Shown here: positions 60,491-64,000 of the stretch, in pieces | How the letters are laid out: every line of letters starts with the position of its first letter | How positions within the stretch are numbered: position 1 is the first letter of the stretch | Source: Alisma plantago-aquatica | Lineage: Eukaryota > Streptophyta > Magnoliopsida > Alismatales > Alismataceae | Length of the DNA: 64,000 nucleotides | Assembly: GCA_963693085.1 (NCBI GenBank) | Contig: OY856409.1 | Span: 524,729,303 to 524,793,302 of the forward strand | Reading direction: 5' to 3' | Position numbers and translations under genes: made by a program | The notes under the pieces: generated by a model | Told to the model about the DNA's origin: nothing | What the model saw: only the letters and a program-made list of their open reading frames with translations | The model's database searches: none

Positions 60491-61479
60491 TCATGAAATG
60501 AACCGCTTCTTTATCTAAGGTATATGATACCAAGATATGGATATGTCATATGCAATATCCGCAAAGAAGTGATGGCCTTTATGAAAGGACCAAGAAAGAA
60601 GTACCCATCATTGGAGCAAGTGTTGCTGCCATAGATAGGAGTACCTTTCAGTTTATTTCAGCCTAAAGGGCACGAAATAGAGTTGAGAATTGCTATTTCA
60701 TACATTGCCAATAGATAGAAACACTTTATTATTGCATATTGTATGACAATGATGGCAGTTAATAAAGTTGATGTTTCAATCTTAAAGATATGATCTTTGT
60801 GGCAATGCCTTGCTTATCTTGTGGTATTTGGTATGCATAAGATAAAATGATACCTAAAAGTTATTGATAACTCAAACAATCAAATTAGCATCAATCATGA
60901 GAAATTCATTTCTAGTTTCCATATGATGGATAAATCTAGACTCTTTTGGTTAGAGAACCAGTAAGAGACATGAATATCTTGGACATGATTAATCAATCTT
61001 CACTAATGTAGTGGGAGAATGATTATCCTATTAGGTATAATACATGTGATGTATTTACACACCTATTGGAACAAATGCTAATACTTCAAATGGTGTTTAG
61101 AGAAATACCAATATGAACATCTTGAAGTGTTCAAGATTGTCATAGATGAAGTACAAATTTGGTAAAGTATTAATTCTTGATGAGATCAATGAATGAAATA
61201 CTTGGACCAAATGTTTGAGATCCTTATGAGTGATTATGATAGTGTATCATAGTGAACTCATGATTAAGGCATGGTGATGTCTAAATCAAGAAGGAATCAT
61301 ACTCTAAGGAGTTAGAGAATGATTATCGAATAACTGAATTCTTCTTAATAAAAGAATACCCCACACTAATAAAGGAAATTAAGAATCACAAGGGTTGTGA
61401 GTTCTCATATCCTTAACAGATACACCTCAATTATCTATGTGATGAGTTGTTCATGTGATGAGTCAACTATCTAGATGAA
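60491..61479 (+). pseudogene. Protease/integrase region of copia A3, nearly unreadable
   Basis: By order this should encode protease and integrase. I find no intact DSG, LWHxRLGH or D,D,E motif. It is shorter than the equivalent interval in A', so deletions are likely. Confidence 0.45.
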
Positions 61480-62911
61480 TATGAGGAATCGGATTTTGAG
61501 TTATGTTATAAAACCATTACATCCTAAATGACATCCGTGTGAACCATAAGGTATGACCTTGATGGTAGCACTCATTGGATCATATCCATAAGTGCAAATA
61601 AGTCTTAAGTGTTAAGACACATGGATAACATTTTGAGAAGGATGATGCTTGTTGATTGCAACTTAATGACTAAGACATTTGGCGTATGGATACTAAAACC
61701 GCATTCCTTTGAGGAATAAAATCAGGATGTGTACGTGACACAGCCTATAAGGTTTATGAATCCATTAATGCAAATGAAGTCTATAAGTTACAATGGACTA
61801 ATCAATGTGATTGATTGAGTACAAGAAACTCAAAATTGGATCTTTACTTTGATGATATAGTCAAAGGGTTTGACTGATATGTCAAAGATAAAGAAGGGAT
61901 CTGTGATTTAGTGGGAGCGTATTCACATTCCACAAATTGATGTGAAATGGAATTGTTCTAGAATGGAAATCCAAAAGTGGAAATTATCTTTAAGGAAGAT
62001 AGAGATGTTTCCTATATGATAGGAATAGAGATCTATAGAGATAGTTCTCGACAAATCTCTTGACCTGGAAAGAGAGAGCATACATTGGCAATCTGTATTG
62101 AAGGGTTCAGTATGCACAGATTCAGTGGGAGAAAACTTGTCCATGTTATATGGATATTAGTATCCCAAGGCCAAGTGTCCAATTCTTATGAAGAATGGGA
62201 ACACTAAGAATAGATATGGATCTATCATGTATGCAATCATCCCATTATCTTGCATGTATTGACATGGCAAGAATAAGATGCATTCATCATCTTATATGTA
62301 GGACATAGCAATATGATGTGCTCATCCTGATAACTCGTATGTAGGACATGACGAGTGGATGTCTGTCTACTTCCAGTAAGGGTTACTGGAATACCATAAG
62401 AACTTGATAAGTACTTGGGAAGTACTAGTTCTATGGAGATAAGGAAGAGTTCGATGTAAAGAGTTACATTGATGCGAACTTCCGAAAAGACAGAGAGTTA
62501 ATCGCAAGATATACATAAGATGTATAAAAGTGAAAGTTTGTTGATAATTGGAAGTGTTCCAATAAAACCATTTAAAAGGGAAATGCCGAGTATCTGTGTG
62601 TTAGAGAACAGCAGTGGATACTATATGGATCTGAAGGTTCATGAGATGAACTTATATTCCACTCATTGATGACAAGTCCGGAATCCTTGATCATGCAATG
62701 TGGCTAAAGGTTAGGAAAGGAATACTAGATCGCATATTACGGCAACTCCATCTCATACGTGCGACGTACAACGAAGAGATGAGAGACATGCAATTTATAC
62801 TGTCTTTGGCAAGGTGTTGCCATTACTCACTATGTTGGCACAAGAGCACAGTAACATGTGGGACATGTTTAGAGATCACTATGAATATGATTCAAGGGTG
62901 ATTGGCTCACA
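61480..62911 (+). pseudogene. RT/RNase H remnant of copia A3
   Basis: Short blocks match A1 and A': the cctataaggtttatgaatcc block (61743), the tatatgataggaatagagatctat block at 62010-62035 (a conserved copia YIxGIxIYR block), KEEFDVKSYIDANF near 62445-62485 (RNase H, Asp intact), and RQLHLIR near 62738. Stops occur every few codons and no RT active site is readable. This contrasts with the near-identical LTRs. Confidence 0.75.
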
Positions 62912-62924
62912 GTGCAAGTGGGAG
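62912..62924 (+). promoter_or_regulatory. Polypurine tract of copia A3
   Basis: gtgcaagtgggag directly before the 3' LTR. It is the best preserved copy in the window, although the coding region upstream is destroyed. Confidence 0.8.
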
Positions 62925-62926
62925 TC

Positions 62927-64000
62927 TGTTAGTATGTATGCCCTGAGAGCCAATCATGGGATGATTGGTGGGATACATAAGATTGATTTGATAAACATCA
63001 AAGGCAAGCTTCCAATTCTTTCTGGTTCAGTCATATGAGATAGTGATAGAACAGATTGAATGTCTAAAGAATGACAGTACTCAATGACGTATGCTTTCAG
63101 GTTGAGGACCTGAACGATGAGATCATACGGATGCTAAGAGTTTGTACATTCTTGTTATGCCCCTAGTCGGATGTCATTGTGGAAGGTAGATAGACAACAA
63201 TGACACACAAGACTAGATTGTGGTGTTTGTTGATGACAGAATCTCATTAGTCATGATATAGAGATATCAAACCAAACACATAGGTACTTGTTAGAGAACA
63301 AGGTACCGGACAGACCCACCGTGAGTTTGACACATGGAACCATGAGATGGTAGTCACAGTCAGTACTCACAGTGATGGTGGTGAGTGTGATTCTTAGACC
63401 TGAAATCACTGCACTCAACACATGTCATTGGGCACACTTTGACATCATCAAACGCAGTCCTGAAACATGGGTTGTTATAAAGGTGATGATTGGGTGGCTT
63501 TGACACATGGGGCTTTTGAGGGGTGAGTGATAGATATGGGATTTGTCCCTCCTAAGGGAGTTTGATATCCAAGGCCACTTGATGAGTAGGATTGAGATAG
63601 GCGTGTGCACGCATGTGTGAATCAGTATGTGATATTGATGTCATACATATCTCCTTCAATCTACTCTGAGATTAAGAAAGTGAATGAACGTTGATAGGAT
63701 GACTGTTCCATGCCTTGAGTTCATTCGGGATATCAGTGACAAAGGAATTATACATTCACTGTAACACCATTCACGGATTGTAGGATGAAAGTTGTTCTCC
63801 AACTTTCTACTTTCACTTGGGTAGCACTGATGTGTGACTAGGCACCACTCTTTGCTTGTGAAGTCATAAGTGTTATGGACTTTCACTGCCAACGTGAAAT
63901 GGACCTGTAGGGTCACACACATAGGATTTAACCTGGAAGAGGAGTTTTGTCCACAAGCAACGTTTAGATTGATTACTAAAGGAGTTTAGTAGTTCAATTA
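62927..64000 (+). mobile_element. 3' LTR of copia A3 (first 1074 bp; cut by window end)
   Basis: Starts TGTTAGTATGTATGCC and matches 56057-57130 with about 22 substitutions and no net length change. The rest of the LTR, including TATA and the palindrome array, lies outside the window. Confidence 0.95.

Larger units (their letters stand above)
56057..64000 (+). mobile_element. Young copia element A3 (right end outside window)
   Basis: 5' LTR 56057-58299, primer-binding site 58301-58312, interior 58300-62926 (4627 bp), purine tract 62912-62924, and 3' LTR from 62927 to the window end. The two LTRs align with a constant offset of 6870 and no net indel. I count about 22 differences in 1074 bp, mostly transitions. 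The candidate target duplication on the left is cttct (56052-56056). It interrupts the gag-like gene of gypsy C. The interior is degenerate and shorter than that of A' (5235 bp). Confidence 0.93.

Overview
The window is nuclear DNA from a flowering plant with a large, repeat-rich genome. Plant-specific retrotransposon lineages identify it: a Del/Tekay-type chromovirus, a Sirevirus-like Ty1/copia element, a second long-LTR Ty1/copia family, a Tat-type Ty3/gypsy integrase and an Athila/Tat-like gag. I cannot name the species. I found no host gene, tRNA, rRNA, CRISPR array or bacterial signal. Almost everything recognisable is LTR retrotransposon, mostly decayed, plus several tandem-repeat tracts.

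Layout. 1-1148: AT-rich DNA without a gene. 1149-5169: 5'-truncated copia 'A1' (pol remnant plus a 2.0 kb LTR, + strand). 5170-7260: diverged satellite-like array of about 145-bp units. 7572-18171: complete Del/Tekay element (+) with 3.2 and 2.6 kb LTRs, gag, protease, RT, RNase H, integrase and chromodomain-like tail, interrupted by stops and frameshifts. 18172-24003: gene-free repeats, containing a Tat integrase end (20243-20810), a roughly 138-bp tandem repeat after it, and short 25-bp repeats. 24009-44250: complete Sirevirus-like element 'B' (-) with perfect AGAGC target-site duplications. Its integrase gene is split by a complete copia element A' (-) at 30430-39709. 44867-47078: solo LTR of family A. 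47079-48818: AT-rich DNA with a long (TA)n tract. 48819-50317: solo LTR of family B. 50487-50860: LTR fragment of family A (-). 50865-56056: gypsy element 'C' (-), visible as a 3' LTR and a gag remnant without pol. 56057-64000: copia 'A3' (+), inserted into C, with a complete 2243-bp 5' LTR and the first 1074 bp of its 3' LTR.

Three layers of nesting are visible (A' in B; A3 in C; C probably in an A-family LTR). A3 is the youngest: its LTRs differ at about 22 of 1074 compared bases by my hand count, yet its interior is wrecked. That suggests it was already non-autonomous when it was copied.

The most unusual signal is regulatory. Three unrelated LTR families (A, B, C) each carry an array of family-specific CG-containing inverted repeats at the same place, just upstream of the LTR TATA box: AACCG-N2-CGGTT in A, CCACG-N2-CGTGG in C, and spaced GTCGAGTTT/AAACTCGAC arms in B. 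Family A repeats the array just downstream of its primer-binding site.
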